This document shows positions 51,200 to 59,335 of a stretch of DNA of 64,000 nucleotides, in pieces. Every line of letters begins with the position of its first letter. Positions within the stretch are counted from its first letter, which is position 1. The DNA lies in the NCBI RefSeq assembly GCF_030731085.1, contig NZ_JASNFN010000018.1:1-64000 (forward strand), given 5' to 3'. Position numbers and translations under genes: made by a program. Under the pieces are notes generated by a model. It was given only the letters and a program-made list of their open reading frames with translations, was not told the DNA's origin and did not search any database. The DNA is from Blastococcus carthaginiensis. Lineage in GTDB: Bacteria > Actinomycetota > Actinomycetes > Mycobacteriales > Geodermatophilaceae.

Positions 51200-51420
51200 G
51201 GTATCGCACAGGCAGCCCCCGACGGACGGTGGCGCCGCCTGACACCATGGCTTCGCGGACTGCTCACCGGGACGGCGATCGGGTCGAGCGCGGTGGTGTC
51301 GGCGGGATGGGACGGCGATCGGGTCGAGCGCGGTGGTGTCGGCGGGATGGTGCGCCGTCATCGCGCTGGTCGGCTACCTGTGGGCGCGGTGCAACTACGA
51401 GAACCGCCCCGCTCGCTGAC
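51200..51420 (+). pseudogene. small membrane protein disrupted by a 40-bp tandem duplication
   Basis: If one of the two identical 40-base units at 51271-51350 is removed, the plus strand reads TPWLRGLLTGTAIGSSAVVSAGWCAVIALVGYLWARCNYENRPAR and stops at 51418-51420. It looks like a short protein with one or two helices. The duplication adds 40 bases (not a multiple of three) and breaks the frame. No clear start codon with a ribosome binding site is visible upstream, so the 5' part may also be damaged. Confidence 0.45.
51271..51350. repeat. perfect 40-bp tandem duplication
   Basis: Two directly adjacent, identical 40-base units starting GACGGCGATCGGG (51271-51310 and 51311-51350). Perfect identity indicates a recent event, such as replication slippage or unequal exchange. 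Confidence 0.9.
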
Positions 51421-51429
51421 AGACGGACA

Positions 51430-51460
51430 GCGGCCCAGGACCGGGATGGTCCTGGGCCGC
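51430..51460. terminator. hairpin terminator, bidirectional
   Basis: A perfect 13-bp inverted repeat (GCGGCCCAGGACC / GGTCCTGGGCCGC) with a five-base loop, 12 bases beyond the stop of the acyl-CoA dehydrogenase gene at 51473. Confidence 0.75.
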
Positions 51461-51472
51461 CGTCGTCGATGG

Positions 51473-52672
51473 TCAGCCCTTGAACTTATACGTCTTCAGC
51501 AGACCCCGGCTGATGATCGTCTTCTGGATCTCGCTGGTGCCCTCGCCGATGAGCAGGAACGGCGCCTCGCGCATGAGCCGCTCGATCTCGTACTCCTTGG
51601 AGTAGCCGTAGCCGCCGTGGATGCGGAAGGACTGCGTGGTCACCTCGGCGCAGTACTCGCTGGCGATCAGCTTGGCCATGCCGGCCTCGACGTCGTTGCG
51701 CTTGCCGGCGTCCTTGAGGCGGGCGGCGTTGACCATCATCAGGTGCGCGGCCTCGACCTTGGTCGCCATCTCGGCGAGCTGGAAGGCGATCGCCTGGTGC
51801 GCGGCGATGGGCTTGCCGAACGTCTCCCGCTGCTGGGCGTAGGCGACGGCGAGCTCGAAGGCGCGGATGGAGATGCCGCAGGCGCGCGCGGCGACGTTGA
51901 CCCGGCCGACCTCGACGCCGTCCATCATCTGGGCGAAGCCGCGGCCCGGCTCGCCACCAAGGATGTCGGAGGCCTCCGCCCGGTAGCCGTCGAACACCAG
52001 CTCGGTGGTGTCGACGCCCTTGTAGCCCATCTTGTCGATCTTGCCGGGGATGGTGAGCCCGGGCTTGACCTGGCCGAACCCGGCCGGCTTCTCGACGAGG
52101 AACGTGGTCAGGTTCTGGTGCGCCTTCTCCGCGCCCAGCTCGGTGCGCACGAGCGCCGCGACCAGGGTGGAGCTGCCGCCGTTGGTCAGCCACATCTTCT
52201 GGCCGTCGATGACGTAGCCGCCGTCGGCCTGCTCGACCGCCTTGGTGCGGATGCCGGCGACGTCGGAGCCCAGCCCCGGCTCGGACATCGAGAACGCACC
52301 GCGCACCTCGCCGGTGGCCATGCGGGGCAGGTAGTGCTCCTTCTGCGCCTGCGTGCCGTGCTGCTTGATCATGTACGCGACGATGAAGTGCGTGTTGATG
52401 ACGCCGGAGACGCTCATCCACCCGCGGGCGATCTCCTCGACCACCAGCGCGTAGGTGAGCAGCGACTCGCCGAGGCCGCCGTACTCCTCGGGGATCATCA
52501 GCCCGAAGATGCCCAGCTCCTTGAGCCCGTCGACGATCTCCTGCGGGTAGACGTCGCCGTGCTCGAGCTCCTGCGCGTGCGGGATGATCTCCTTGTCGAC
52601 GAAGCTCCTGACCGTCGACAGGATCTCCTGCTGGATGTCGGTCAGGTCGGCGGTCTGGGCCAGTCGCGTCAC
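51473..52672 (-). CDS. acyl-CoA dehydrogenase, canonical type
   Basis: A 399-aa ACAD. It has all classical motifs: FSMSEPGLGSDVAGIRTKA, GQKMWLTNGGSSTLVAAL, TTELVFDGYRAEASDILGG, QQRETFGKPIAAHQAIAFQLAEM, HGGYGYSKEYEIERLMREA and GEGTSEIQKTII with the catalytic Glu in place. This contrasts with the four-subunit set in the island. It is probably a short- or branched-chain acyl-CoA dehydrogenase. The GTG at 52672 is the likely start. It is monocistronic with its own terminator, and its position outside the GTATAC-linked genes suggests a housekeeping role in branched amino-acid or fatty-acid breakdown. Confidence 0.9.
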   Translation of the reverse strand: MTRLAQTADLTDIQQEILSTVRSFVDKEIIPHAQELEHGDVYPQEIVDGLKELGIFGLMIPEEYGGLGESLLTYALVVEEIARGWMSVSGVINTHFIVAYMIKQHGTQAQKEHYLPRMATGEVRGAFSMSEPGLGSDVAGIRTKAVEQADGGYVIDGQKMWLTNGGSSTLVAALVRTELGAEKAHQNLTTFLVEKPAGFGQVKPGLTIPGKIDKMGYKGVDTTELVFDGYRAEASDILGGEPGRGFAQMMDGVEVGRVNVAARACGISIRAFELAVAYAQQRETFGKPIAAHQAIAFQLAEMATKVEAAHLMMVNAARLKDAGKRNDVEAGMAKLIASEYCAEVTTQSFRIHGGYGYSKEYEIERLMREAPFLLIGEGTSEIQKTIISRGLLKTYKFKG

Positions 52673-52826
52673 AGGTTCACTCCTCGGGGGACTCCGGTGT
52701 CCGGGCTACCGGCGAGTATGAGGTACCGGGACCGCACCCTCTGCGTGCGCTCGGTCACTCCCGCGCGCAGCGGACGGCATGCCCGGCAGAGGTGCGGTGG
52801 TCGAACCGCCGGCGGCCGGCGCGGGC

Positions 52827-52832
52827 TAGCGT
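52827..52832 (+). promoter_or_regulatory. -10 element for a probably leaderless transcript
   Basis: TAGCGT (TANNNT pattern) lies eight bases before the GTG at 52840, which leaves no room for a ribosome binding site and fits leaderless initiation, common in Actinobacteria. Confidence 0.45.
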
Positions 52833-52839
52833 GCCGCGG

Positions 52840-53205
52840 GTGACCTCTCGCGACGAGCCGCCGCACGGCGCCGCCCCCGGCTACGGGCCCCCGCCCGGCT
52901 ACGGACCCCCGCCCGGCTACGGGCAGCCCTACGGCCCACCGCCGGGTTACGGCCCACCGCAGTGGGGCCGGCCGACCAACACGCTGGCCATCCTGGCCCT
53001 GGTCATGGCGTTCGTCTTCGCGCCGGCCGGGCTGGTCCTGGGCATCGTGGCCCGCAAGCAGATCCGCCGGACCGGCGAGGACGGGGCCGGGCTGGCGCTG
53101 GCCGGGATCATCGTCGGCGGCCTGGTCACCGGCTTCTTCGTGCTGATCATCCTGCTCTGGGTCGTCGCCTTCGCGACGCTGAGCAGCACCGGCTTCGGCC
53201 CCTGA
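52840..53205 (+). CDS. DUF4190 membrane protein with PPGYG repeats
   Basis: A 121-aa protein. The N-terminal ~45 residues are a proline/glycine/tyrosine-rich repeat (PPGYG units, five or six times), typical of low-complexity linkers in actinobacterial membrane proteins. The C-terminal part is the DUF4190 domain with two helices (NTLAILALVMAFVFAPAGLVLGIVARKQI and AGLALAGIIVGGLVTGFFVLIILLWVV). The function is unknown; such proteins occur near envelope and cell-wall genes. The GTG start at 52840 has no ribosome binding site, and a -10 lies right before it. It ends at an exceptional 25-bp hairpin. Confidence 0.8.
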   Translation: MTSRDEPPHGAAPGYGPPPGYGPPPGYGQPYGPPPGYGPPQWGRPTNTLAILALVMAFVFAPAGLVLGIVARKQIRRTGEDGAGLALAGIIVGGLVTGFFVLIILLWVVAFATLSSTGFGP

Positions 53206-53214
53206 TCGCGCGAG

Positions 53215-53272
53215 GCATAGGAAGCTTTACCTGCGGATCGCGGGTCGGATCCGCAGGTAAAGCTTCCTATGC
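53215..53272. terminator. exceptionally long perfect inverted repeat (25-bp arms)
   Basis: Left arm 53215-53239 and right arm 53248-53272 are perfect reverse complements with an 8-base loop (GCGGGTCG). It lies between the convergent stops at 53205 and 53278. It is far longer than needed for an intrinsic terminator and contains an internal AAGCTT and AGGTAAAG, richer in A/T than the surroundings. Confidence 0.8.
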
Positions 53273-53277
53273 CCGGG

Positions 53278-54231
53278 TCACGCCTCCGGCGGGGTGAAGG
53301 ACGACGTCCGAGACAGACCGGCCGCCCGCCCCTTACCGGCGATGACCAGGGCCATCTTGCGGCTGGCCTCGTCGATCATCTCGTCGCCCAGCATCGCCGA
53401 GCCCTTCTTGCCGCCGGCCTCCGACGTCGCCCAGTCGTAGGCGTCGAGGATCAGCTCGGCGTGGTCGTAGTCCTCCTGCGACGGCGCGTAGATCTCGTTG
53501 GCGGCGTCGATCTGGCCGGGGTGCAGCACCCACTTGCCGTCGAAGCCGAGCATCGCCGAGCGCTTGGCGACCTCCTCGAACGCGGGCACGTCGCGCACCT
53601 GGAGGAAGGGGCCGTCGATCGCCTGGACGCCACGGGCGCGGGCGGCCATGAGGATCTGCATGAGGATGTAGTGGAACGGGTCCCCCGGGTAGTCGGGGTG
53701 CAGGGCGCCGACGACGAGCGACTTCATGTTGATGCTGGCCATGAAGTCGGCCGGCCCGAAGATGATCGTCTCGATGCGATCGCTCGCGAAGGCGATGTCG
53801 TTGACGTTGATCAGGCCCTGCGCCGTCTCGATCTGCGCCTCGATGCCGATCCGGCCGACCTCGAGGCCGTTGGCCTTCTCGATCTGGGTGAGCAGCATGT
53901 CCAGCGCCTTGACCTGGGCGGCGTCCTGGACCTTCGGCAGCATGATGCAGTCGAGGTTCGCACCGGCCCCGCCGACGACCTCGAGCACGTCCTGGAAGGT
54001 CCACTCCGTCGTCCAGTCGTTGACCCGGACGGTGCGGATCTTCTCGCCCCAGCCGCCCTCGTTCAGGGCCGCGACGATGTTCTTGCGGGCGCCGGGCTTG
54101 GCCAGCGGCGCGCACGCGTCCTCCAGGTCGAGGAAGACCTGGTCGGCGGGCAGGCCCTTGGCCTTCTCCAGGAACCGGGGGTTGCTGCCCGGGACGGCGA
54201 GGTTGGAACGACGGGATCGGAGCTCGGCCAC
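53278..54231 (-). CDS. CitE-like (HpcH/HpaI fold) CoA ester lyase
   Basis: A 317-aa TIM-barrel lyase of the CitE / malyl-CoA lyase family. SRRSNLAVPGSNPRFLEKAKGLPADQVFLDLEDACAP holds the Asp/Glu metal ligands of the family. IMLPKVQDAAQVKALD, IEAQIETAQGLINVNDIAFASDRIETIIFGPADFMASI and WVLHPGQIDAANEIYAPSQE follow. The GTG at 54231 is chosen over upstream in-frame starts because GGAGG is six bases before it. Likely reactions are cleavage of (3S)-malyl-CoA, beta-methylmalyl-CoA or citramalyl-CoA. It is not adjacent to glyoxylate-cycle genes, and the specific substrate is uncertain. Confidence 0.85.
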   Translation of the reverse strand: MAELRSRRSNLAVPGSNPRFLEKAKGLPADQVFLDLEDACAPLAKPGARKNIVAALNEGGWGEKIRTVRVNDWTTEWTFQDVLEVVGGAGANLDCIMLPKVQDAAQVKALDMLLTQIEKANGLEVGRIGIEAQIETAQGLINVNDIAFASDRIETIIFGPADFMASINMKSLVVGALHPDYPGDPFHYILMQILMAARARGVQAIDGPFLQVRDVPAFEEVAKRSAMLGFDGKWVLHPGQIDAANEIYAPSQEDYDHAELILDAYDWATSEAGGKKGSAMLGDEMIDEASRKMALVIAGKGRAAGLSRTSSFTPPEA

Positions 54232-54414
54232 GGTGCCTCCGCTGGGGTGGTGGGGTGGGTGGACAACACTGCTGGGCGGATCGTCTTCTCGGCTACCGGA
54301 GGGTAGCGACGGCGTGATCACGTCGCCCTCCGGCCACCGCCCGGACCGTTCTTCGCGCGGGCAGGTGTGGCCGACGACACGCGGGGGCTCGCCGGACCGG
54401 GTGACGGCCGACGC

Positions 54415-55227
54415 TCAGGTGGCGGGCTCGACCAGCGTCGGCGGCCGGCCCGCCCGCACGACCAGCGCCACCCCGGCCACCACGAGGAGCACCCCCGGCA
54501 GCGCCAGCAGCGGCGGCACCTGCTGCAGCAGGACGAGCGCGAACAGCAGGGCGCCCGGCACCTCGAGCAGGACGGCGAGGCTCACCACCGTGGGGCCCAC
54601 GGACGAGAGCACCAGGTTGAGCACGGTGTGGCCGAAGAGCTGCGCCGAGACGGTGATGGCCGCGATCAGCCACCAGTCGCGCGCCTCGAAACCCGTCAGC
54701 GGCGCGTCGACGAGCAGCGCCGCGACCGCGATCACGACCGCGCACACCGAGTAGCAGACGACGGCGTACGCCGAGGTCGCCAGCCGCTGCCGCGCCCGGG
54801 CCCCGGCGAGCACGTAGCCCCCGGCGCAGATCGCCCCCAGCAGGGCGAGCGCGTCGCCGGCGAGCGCCTCGGTGCTCACCGTCACGTCCACCCCCACGAT
54901 CAGGACGACGCCGGCGAACGCCAGGAGCAGGCCGCCCCACACCGCGGCCGGCAGCCGCACCCCGGAGACGCGGGCGGCGAGCGCCGTCCAGATCGGCGTG
55001 GTCGTGACCAGCGCGACCGAGGCGGCCACCGTCGTCATCGACAAGCTCGGCAGCCACGCGGCGAAGTGGGCCGCGAGGAAGAGCCCGGCGACGACCGAGC
55101 TGCGCAGATCGCGCCACCGGAGCCCGGACAGGGTGGCGCGCTCGCCGGTGAGCAGGACGGGGAGGAGCGCGGCGGCGCCGGCGGCGTTCCGCCAGAAGGC
55201 CAGCGCCAGCATCGGCGCGGTGACCAT
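54415..55227 (-). CDS. EamA (DMT) transporter, start probably further upstream
   Basis: A DMT-superfamily exporter with nine or more visible helices and two EamA repeats (first from LAFWRNAAGAAALLP, second after GDALALLGAICAGGYVLAGARAR). The frame is open above 55227 and encodes a convincing first helix (SGLLFLAVVGVSLSAPLTAM) that EamA proteins need. No ATG, GTG or TTG is found there, but CTG at 55339-55341 overlaps the PhzF TGA as CTGA. If that start is used, the protein is about 308 aa. It would export metabolites or amino acids. Confidence 0.8.
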   Translation of the reverse strand: MVTAPMLALAFWRNAAGAAALLPVLLTGERATLSGLRWRDLRSSVVAGLFLAAHFAAWLPSLSMTTVAASVALVTTTPIWTALAARVSGVRLPAAVWGGLLLAFAGVVLIVGVDVTVSTEALAGDALALLGAICAGGYVLAGARARQRLATSAYAVVCYSVCAVVIAVAALLVDAPLTGFEARDWWLIAAITVSAQLFGHTVLNLVLSSVGPTVVSLAVLLEVPGALLFALVLLQQVPPLLALPGVLLVVAGVALVVRAGRPPTLVEPAT

Positions 55228-55337
55228 CGCGGTCAGCGGCGCGGAGAGCGAGACGCCGACGACGGCGAGGAAGAGCAGGCCGGACTCCCGGCCCCCCGGC
55301 CGGTGCAGCGCCCAGGCGGTGCTCGCGGATGCGGTGC

Positions 55338-56210
55338 TCAGCTGGGCACCCGGATCCGGCCGGAGGCGACCGGCACGACGGCGCCGCGCACGGTCGCGGC
55401 GACCGCCCGGCTGCCGGCGGCGGTGACGGTGCAGTCGAGGACGGAGGGCCGCCCCATCCGCTCGCCCTGCCGCACGGTGTAGCTCGACGTGCCCTCACCG
55501 GCCAGCAGCCCGCTCTCGACCAGCCACACCCCGGCGCCCAGCGCCGCGGAGCCGGTGGCCGGGTCCTCGCCCCAGACGAGGTCGCGGGCGAACACCCGCG
55601 CGCGGGCGGTCGCGGTCGCGGCGTCCCAGGACAGCACCGCCACCCCCTCGCCCACGTCGACCCCGGCGAGCGCCCGCGGGTCGGGGACGGCGCGGTCGAC
55701 GGCGTCGGGGCAGACGGAGAGGTACCCGAACGGCAGGCCGCAGCCGGCGACGTCCGCGGGTACGCCGGTGAGGTCGGCCGCGTCCAGGCCCATCGCCGCG
55801 GCGAGCTCGGCGGGCGCCGGGCCGTCCTGGAGCGTGGGCCGGCCGCCGGAGAGGGTCGCGCCGTCGGCGTCCACCACCACGTCGAGGACCCCGGCGCCGC
55901 ACTCCTGGCGCAGCGTCCCCGCCGGCAGCCGCCCGGTGCGCACCAACGTGTGCGCCGCGCCGACGCTCGGGTGGCCGGCGAAGGGCAGCTCGGCGTAGGG
56001 CGTGAAGATCCGCACCCGGTAGTCGGCGCCGGCCTCGGTGGGGGCGCACAGGAGTGAGGTCTCCGAGAGCGCGAACTCGTTCGCCAGGGCCTGGCACTGC
56101 TCCGTGGTGAGCTCGTCGGCGTCGAAGACCACCGCCAGCGGGTTCCCGGCGAACGCCCGCGGGGCGAACACGTCGACGACCTCGTACTCCAGCTCGACCG
56201 GGGCAGCCAC
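55338..56210 (-). CDS. PhzF-family isomerase-like protein
   Basis: A 290-aa PhzF (DapF-fold) protein. It has YEVVDVFAPRAFAGNPLAVVFDA, the conserved Glu50 in FALSETSLL, FTPYAELPFAGHPSVGAAHTLV, and WGEDPATGSAALGAGVWL. PhzF itself isomerises trans-2,3-dihydro-3-hydroxyanthranilate; most homologues outside phenazine clusters have no known substrate. The GTG at 56210 is the likely start. It overlaps the EamA transporter gene if the CTG start is used, which suggests the transporter exports the product. Confidence 0.85.
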   Translation of the reverse strand: MAAPVELEYEVVDVFAPRAFAGNPLAVVFDADELTTEQCQALANEFALSETSLLCAPTEAGADYRVRIFTPYAELPFAGHPSVGAAHTLVRTGRLPAGTLRQECGAGVLDVVVDADGATLSGGRPTLQDGPAPAELAAAMGLDAADLTGVPADVAGCGLPFGYLSVCPDAVDRAVPDPRALAGVDVGEGVAVLSWDAATATARARVFARDLVWGEDPATGSAALGAGVWLVESGLLAGEGTSSYTVRQGERMGRPSVLDCTVTAAGSRAVAATVRGAVVPVASGRIRVPS

Positions 56211-56232
56211 GGCCCCGACGGTAGCCTTCGTC

Positions 56233-56376
56233 GAGACCGAGCTTGCGAGGGCTCGCAGGGACAGAGCCGTGGGTCATGGGGCCGACGAGCGCCAGCGAGG
56301 ACTCGAGACCGAGCGTGCGAGGTCTTGCATCGACACAGCCGTGCGGCACGGAGCCGACGAGCGCCAGCGAGGAGGT
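56233..56376. repeat. two imperfect 72-bp tandem units
   Basis: Unit 1 at 56233-56304 and unit 2 at 56305-56376 both begin GAGACCGAGC and both contain GCCGACGAGCGCCAGCGAGGA. They lie between the divergent PhzF and MgtE-N/CBS genes, where promoters must be. They resemble dispersed intergenic repeats seen in high-GC Actinobacteria, but I can show only this pair. Confidence 0.75.
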
Positions 56377-56379
56377 TCC

Positions 56380-57618
56380 GTGACCACGGCGACCAGGGCG
56401 TACGTCTCCCGGCTCGCCGGGCTGACCGTCTTCGACCCCAACGGCGACCGGGTCGGCAAGGTCCGCGACGTCGTCGTCGGTCTCCGGGTCGGGACGGCGT
56501 GCCCGCGCGTGCTGGGCCTCGTGGTGGAGGTGGTCGCGCGCCGCCGGATCTTCGTGCCGATGGGCCGGGTGACGGCGCTGGACCCCGGTGCGGTGCTGCT
56601 CGCCTCGGGCACCCTCAACCTCAAGCGGTTCGAGCAGCGTGCCGGCGAGACCCTCGTGCTCGGCGAGCTGCTCGACCGGCGGGTGACGGTCAACGAGTCC
56701 GGTCGCCCGGCGACGGTCGTCGACGCCGCCATCGAGCAGACCCGCACCGGCGACTGGCTGCTCTCGCGGGTCGCCGTCCAGGAGCCCGGCCGGCTGGGCC
56801 GCCGCGGCCAGTCCCACCAGCTGGAGTGGGACGAGGTCACCGGCCTGGCGCTGCCGCAGACCGGGCAGGGCGCCGAGACGCTCATCGCCACCTACCGCGA
56901 GCTCAACGCCGCCGACATGGCGCACGCGCTGCAGGAGCTGCCGATCAAGCGCCGGCACGAGGTGGCCGAGGCGATGGACGACGTGCGGCTGGCCGACGTC
57001 CTGGGCGAGCTCCCCGAGACCGAGCAGATCACCATCCTGGGCACCCTGGAGGAGAGCCGCGCTGCCGACGTCCTCGAGGAGATGGACCCCGACGACGCCG
57101 CGGACCTGCTGTCGGAGCTGCACGCCGTCGACCGGAACCGCCTGCTGGAGCTGATGGAGCCCGACGAGGCCGAGTCGGTGCGCCAGCTGCTCAAGTACTC
57201 CGAGGACACCGCCGGCGGGATGATGACCAGCGAGCCGGTGATCCTGGCGCCCGACGCGACCATCGCCGAGGCCCTGGCCCGGGTGCGGCAGGAGGAGATC
57301 ACCCCCTCGCTGGCCAGCCAGGTATACGTCTGCCGCCCGCCATCGGCCACGCCGACCGGCCGCTACCTCGGGCTGGCGCACATCCAGCGGCTGCTGCGCG
57401 AACCACCCTCCACCCTGGTGAGCGGCGTGCTCGACGACCTGGAGCCGCTGAAGCCCGAGGCCCCGCTCGCCGAGGTCACCCACTACTTCGCCACCTACAA
57501 CCTCGTCGCCGCGCCGGTCGTCGACGCGCAGGGCCGGCTGGTGGGCGCGGTCAGCGTCGACGACGTGCTCGACCACCTGCTGCCCGACGACTGGCGGGAG
57601 CGTGCCCGCCGTGGCTGA
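56380..57618 (+). CDS. MgtE N-terminal / CBS-pair protein with PRC-like N-terminus
   Basis: A 412-aa soluble protein. Residues about 1-75 and 80-165 look like PRC-barrel repeats (LTVFDPNGDRVGKVRDVVV). About 165-270 is the MgtE intracellular N-domain (LQELPIKRRHEVAEAMDDVRLADVLGELPE...DDAADLLSEL), and the rest is a CBS pair (TAGGMMTSEPVILAPDATIAEALARVR ... LVGAVSVDDVLDHLLPDDWRERARRG). The magnesium channel part of MgtE is absent, so it is probably a regulatory sensor of Mg2+ or nucleotide. GTG 56380 follows GGAGG. It is coupled to DUF1003, as in the mycobacterial Rv1232c region. Confidence 0.85.
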   Translation: MTTATRAYVSRLAGLTVFDPNGDRVGKVRDVVVGLRVGTACPRVLGLVVEVVARRRIFVPMGRVTALDPGAVLLASGTLNLKRFEQRAGETLVLGELLDRRVTVNESGRPATVVDAAIEQTRTGDWLLSRVAVQEPGRLGRRGQSHQLEWDEVTGLALPQTGQGAETLIATYRELNAADMAHALQELPIKRRHEVAEAMDDVRLADVLGELPETEQITILGTLEESRAADVLEEMDPDDAADLLSELHAVDRNRLLELMEPDEAESVRQLLKYSEDTAGGMMTSEPVILAPDATIAEALARVRQEEITPSLASQVYVCRPPSATPTGRYLGLAHIQRLLREPPSTLVSGVLDDLEPLKPEAPLAEVTHYFATYNLVAAPVVDAQGRLVGAVSVDDVLDHLLPDDWRERARRG

Positions 57619-58150
57619 CGGCCCCCGGCTCGACGTCCCCCGCAGCGGCGCCCGCCGGTTCGGCAGCTTCCTGCGCCTGAACCCCGACGCCGTCGGCCAG
57701 TTCGCCGAGGGCATCGCGCGGTTCCTGGGCACCGGGCGGTTCCTCGCCGTCCAGACGATCGTCGTCATCGTCTGGATCGCGCTCAACGTCTTCGCCGTCC
57801 GGCTGCGCTGGGACCCCTACCCCTTCATCCTGCTGAACCTGGCCTTCTCGACCCAGGCCGCCTACGCCGCGCCGCTGATCCTGCTGGCGCAGAACCGGCA
57901 GGCCGACCGCGACCGCGTGCAGGCCGAGGAGGACCGGGCCCGGGCGGCGTCGACCCGCGCCGACACCGAGTACCTCGCCCGCGAGCTGGCGGCGGTGCGG
58001 GTGGCCGTCGGCGAGCTGGCCACCCGCGACTTCATCCGCGGCGAGCTCAACCGCCTCGCCAGCGACGATGGCGAGGACGCCGACAAGCGCCAGAAAAGGC
58101 GGAAGAAGCGCGAGGAGGCCGAGGCGCGCGGCGGAGCGGCCACCGCCTGA
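57611..58150 (+). CDS. DUF1003 membrane protein
   Basis: A 179-aa protein with two helices (RFLAVQTIVVIVWIALNVFAV and PFILLNLAFSTQAAYAAPLILLAQNRQ), typical of DUF1003. A long charged C-terminal coiled region follows (ADRDRVQAEEDRARAASTRADTEYLARELAAV, ending in KRQKRRKKREE). The GTG at 57611 overlaps the upstream CBS gene by eight bases; a GTG at 57602 is also possible. In other Actinobacteria it accompanies the MgtE-N/CBS protein, so a joint membrane stress or Mg-related role is likely but unproven. Confidence 0.85.
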   Translation: MADGPRLDVPRSGARRFGSFLRLNPDAVGQFAEGIARFLGTGRFLAVQTIVVIVWIALNVFAVRLRWDPYPFILLNLAFSTQAAYAAPLILLAQNRQADRDRVQAEEDRARAASTRADTEYLARELAAVRVAVGELATRDFIRGELNRLASDDGEDADKRQKRRKKREEAEARGGAATA

Positions 58151-58173
58151 CCTCCGGCGCGCGCCGGAGGTCA
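58148..58173. terminator. perfect palindrome overlapping the stop codon
   Basis: A 26-base perfect palindrome with 13-base half-sites (TGACCTCCGGCGC and its complement). It starts at the DUF1003 stop codon and reaches the stop of the convergent remnant at 58171. It can fold as a hairpin for both strands. Confidence 0.65.
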
Positions 58174-58467
58174 GCTGATCGGCCCGCCGAAGACGTCGAA
58201 GAGCCGCAGGGCGAGCACCGTCGCCAGTGGAAGCAGGCGCAGCCCCCAGACCCGGCTCGACCGCTGCCGGGGCGGCACGAGGACGAGCCACACCGGCAGC
58301 AGCCGGCTCCAGCCGAAGGTGCAGGACCCAGGCCGACGGCCCACCGCCAGGTCGTCTCGTCCGCTGCCGTGGCCAGGACGCCGGCGAGCAGTCCCAGCAG
58401 CGCCATCGCCCCGAGGGCGACAGGCCCTCGTCGCAGGACGAGGTCGGTGAACGCGGACCGATCGTGG
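58171..58467 (-). pseudogene. small membrane protein remnant, frameshifted
   Basis: Minus-strand frames read RSAFTDLVLRRGPVALGAMALLGLLAGVLATAADETTWRWAVGLG and, after a shift near 58325, RLLPVWLVLVPPRQRSSRVWGLRLLPLATVLALRLFDVFGGPIS with a stop at 58171. Both halves look like a three-helix membrane protein, but no single frame covers them and no start codon with a site is visible. I do not recognise the family. A sequencing error in place of a true lesion is possible. Confidence 0.4.
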
Positions 58468-58520
58468 CTGCCGGGGCGGCGCGGCCGCCACCCGCCGCAC
58501 CGGACTGGCAGGCTGCGGCG

Positions 58521-58928
58521 ATGGGTAACCCCAGCAGCGGCTTCGTGGTGCGCGTCGAGCACCTGCCCGACCGCAGCTACCGGCTGTGGCTGCAGACGGC
58601 CGGCACACCGCTGGACCTCGGCACCGTGCAACGCAGCCGGGACCTGTACCCGGCCGCGCACGCCCGGGTCGCAGCGCATGCCGGCGTGGACCCCGAGTCG
58701 CTGGCCGCGGTGGAGCTCGACACGCCGCGACCGCCGTACTACCGGCAGGGACAGGCGGTGCTGGTCCGCGAGGACGACGGCCGGCTGCTGCCCGGCTACG
58801 TCGTGTTCTTCGCCCAGGGCGGCTTCCACCTCGACACCCCGGAAGGGATCGGCATCTACGCCCCGGAGGACATCGACTTCGACCCACCGCCCGGAGCGAT
58901 CACCTACCCCGGCCGCCACTCGGAGTGA
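58521..58928 (+). CDS. hypothetical cytoplasmic protein
   Basis: A 135-aa protein without membrane segments or signal. It begins MGNPSSGFVVRVEHLPDRSYRLWLQTAG, and the middle shows RDLYPAAHARVAAHAGVDPESLAAVEL. The end has the striking acidic/aromatic PPYYRQGQAVLVREDDGRLLPGYVVFF and IYAPEDIDFDPPPGAITYPGRHSE. It looks like a compact beta domain, but I do not recognise a family. The ATG at 58521 is the first plausible start; the ribosome binding site is weak. It is flanked by a decayed membrane protein gene and by azlD. Confidence 0.6.
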   Translation: MGNPSSGFVVRVEHLPDRSYRLWLQTAGTPLDLGTVQRSRDLYPAAHARVAAHAGVDPESLAAVELDTPRPPYYRQGQAVLVREDDGRLLPGYVVFFAQGGFHLDTPEGIGIYAPEDIDFDPPPGAITYPGRHSE

Positions 58929-59023
58929 CCCGCGCAGCCGAGGCCGGCGGCTCGCGCCGGGCGCGAGCGTCGAGGACCGGATCGGCGACTCCGGTCGCGG
59001 GTTCGTCAGCGCCCCACGGGGGG

Positions 59024-59335
59024 TCAGCCCGTCAGGAGGTGCACCGCCGCGCCCGCCGCCCCGGCGAGCAGGAGCACGACGATGAACGGCGCCCGCAGCG
59101 CCAGGGCCAGCGCCGCGACGGCGAGCCCGGCCAGCCGGCCGTCCACCACGATCTCCGCGCCGCTGGTCAGCCCCTGGACGACGACGAGTGCGGCGAGCAG
59201 CGCCGCCGGGACGAAGTCGACGACGCGCGCGACCCAGGGCTGCTCCACCCACGACGCCGGCACCGACAGCCCGGCCAGCTTGAGCAGGTAGCAGCCGACG
59301 GAGGCGACGAGCACCGCCGTCCAGGTCCCGCTCAC
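59024..59335 (-). CDS. azlD: AzlD-type branched-chain amino acid export subunit
   Basis: A 103-aa protein with four helices (WTAVLVASVGCYLLKLAGLSV; VVDFVPAALLAALVVVQGLT; LAGLAVAALALALRAPFIVVLL). It is the small partner of AzlC, the pair known to export branched-chain amino acids and analogues. The start overlaps the azlC stop by four bases. The conserved 'DFVPAALLAALVV' pattern fits AzlD. Confidence 0.85.
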   Translation of the reverse strand: MSGTWTAVLVASVGCYLLKLAGLSVPASWVEQPWVARVVDFVPAALLAALVVVQGLTSGAEIVVDGRLAGLAVAALALALRAPFIVVLLLAGAAGAAVHLLTG

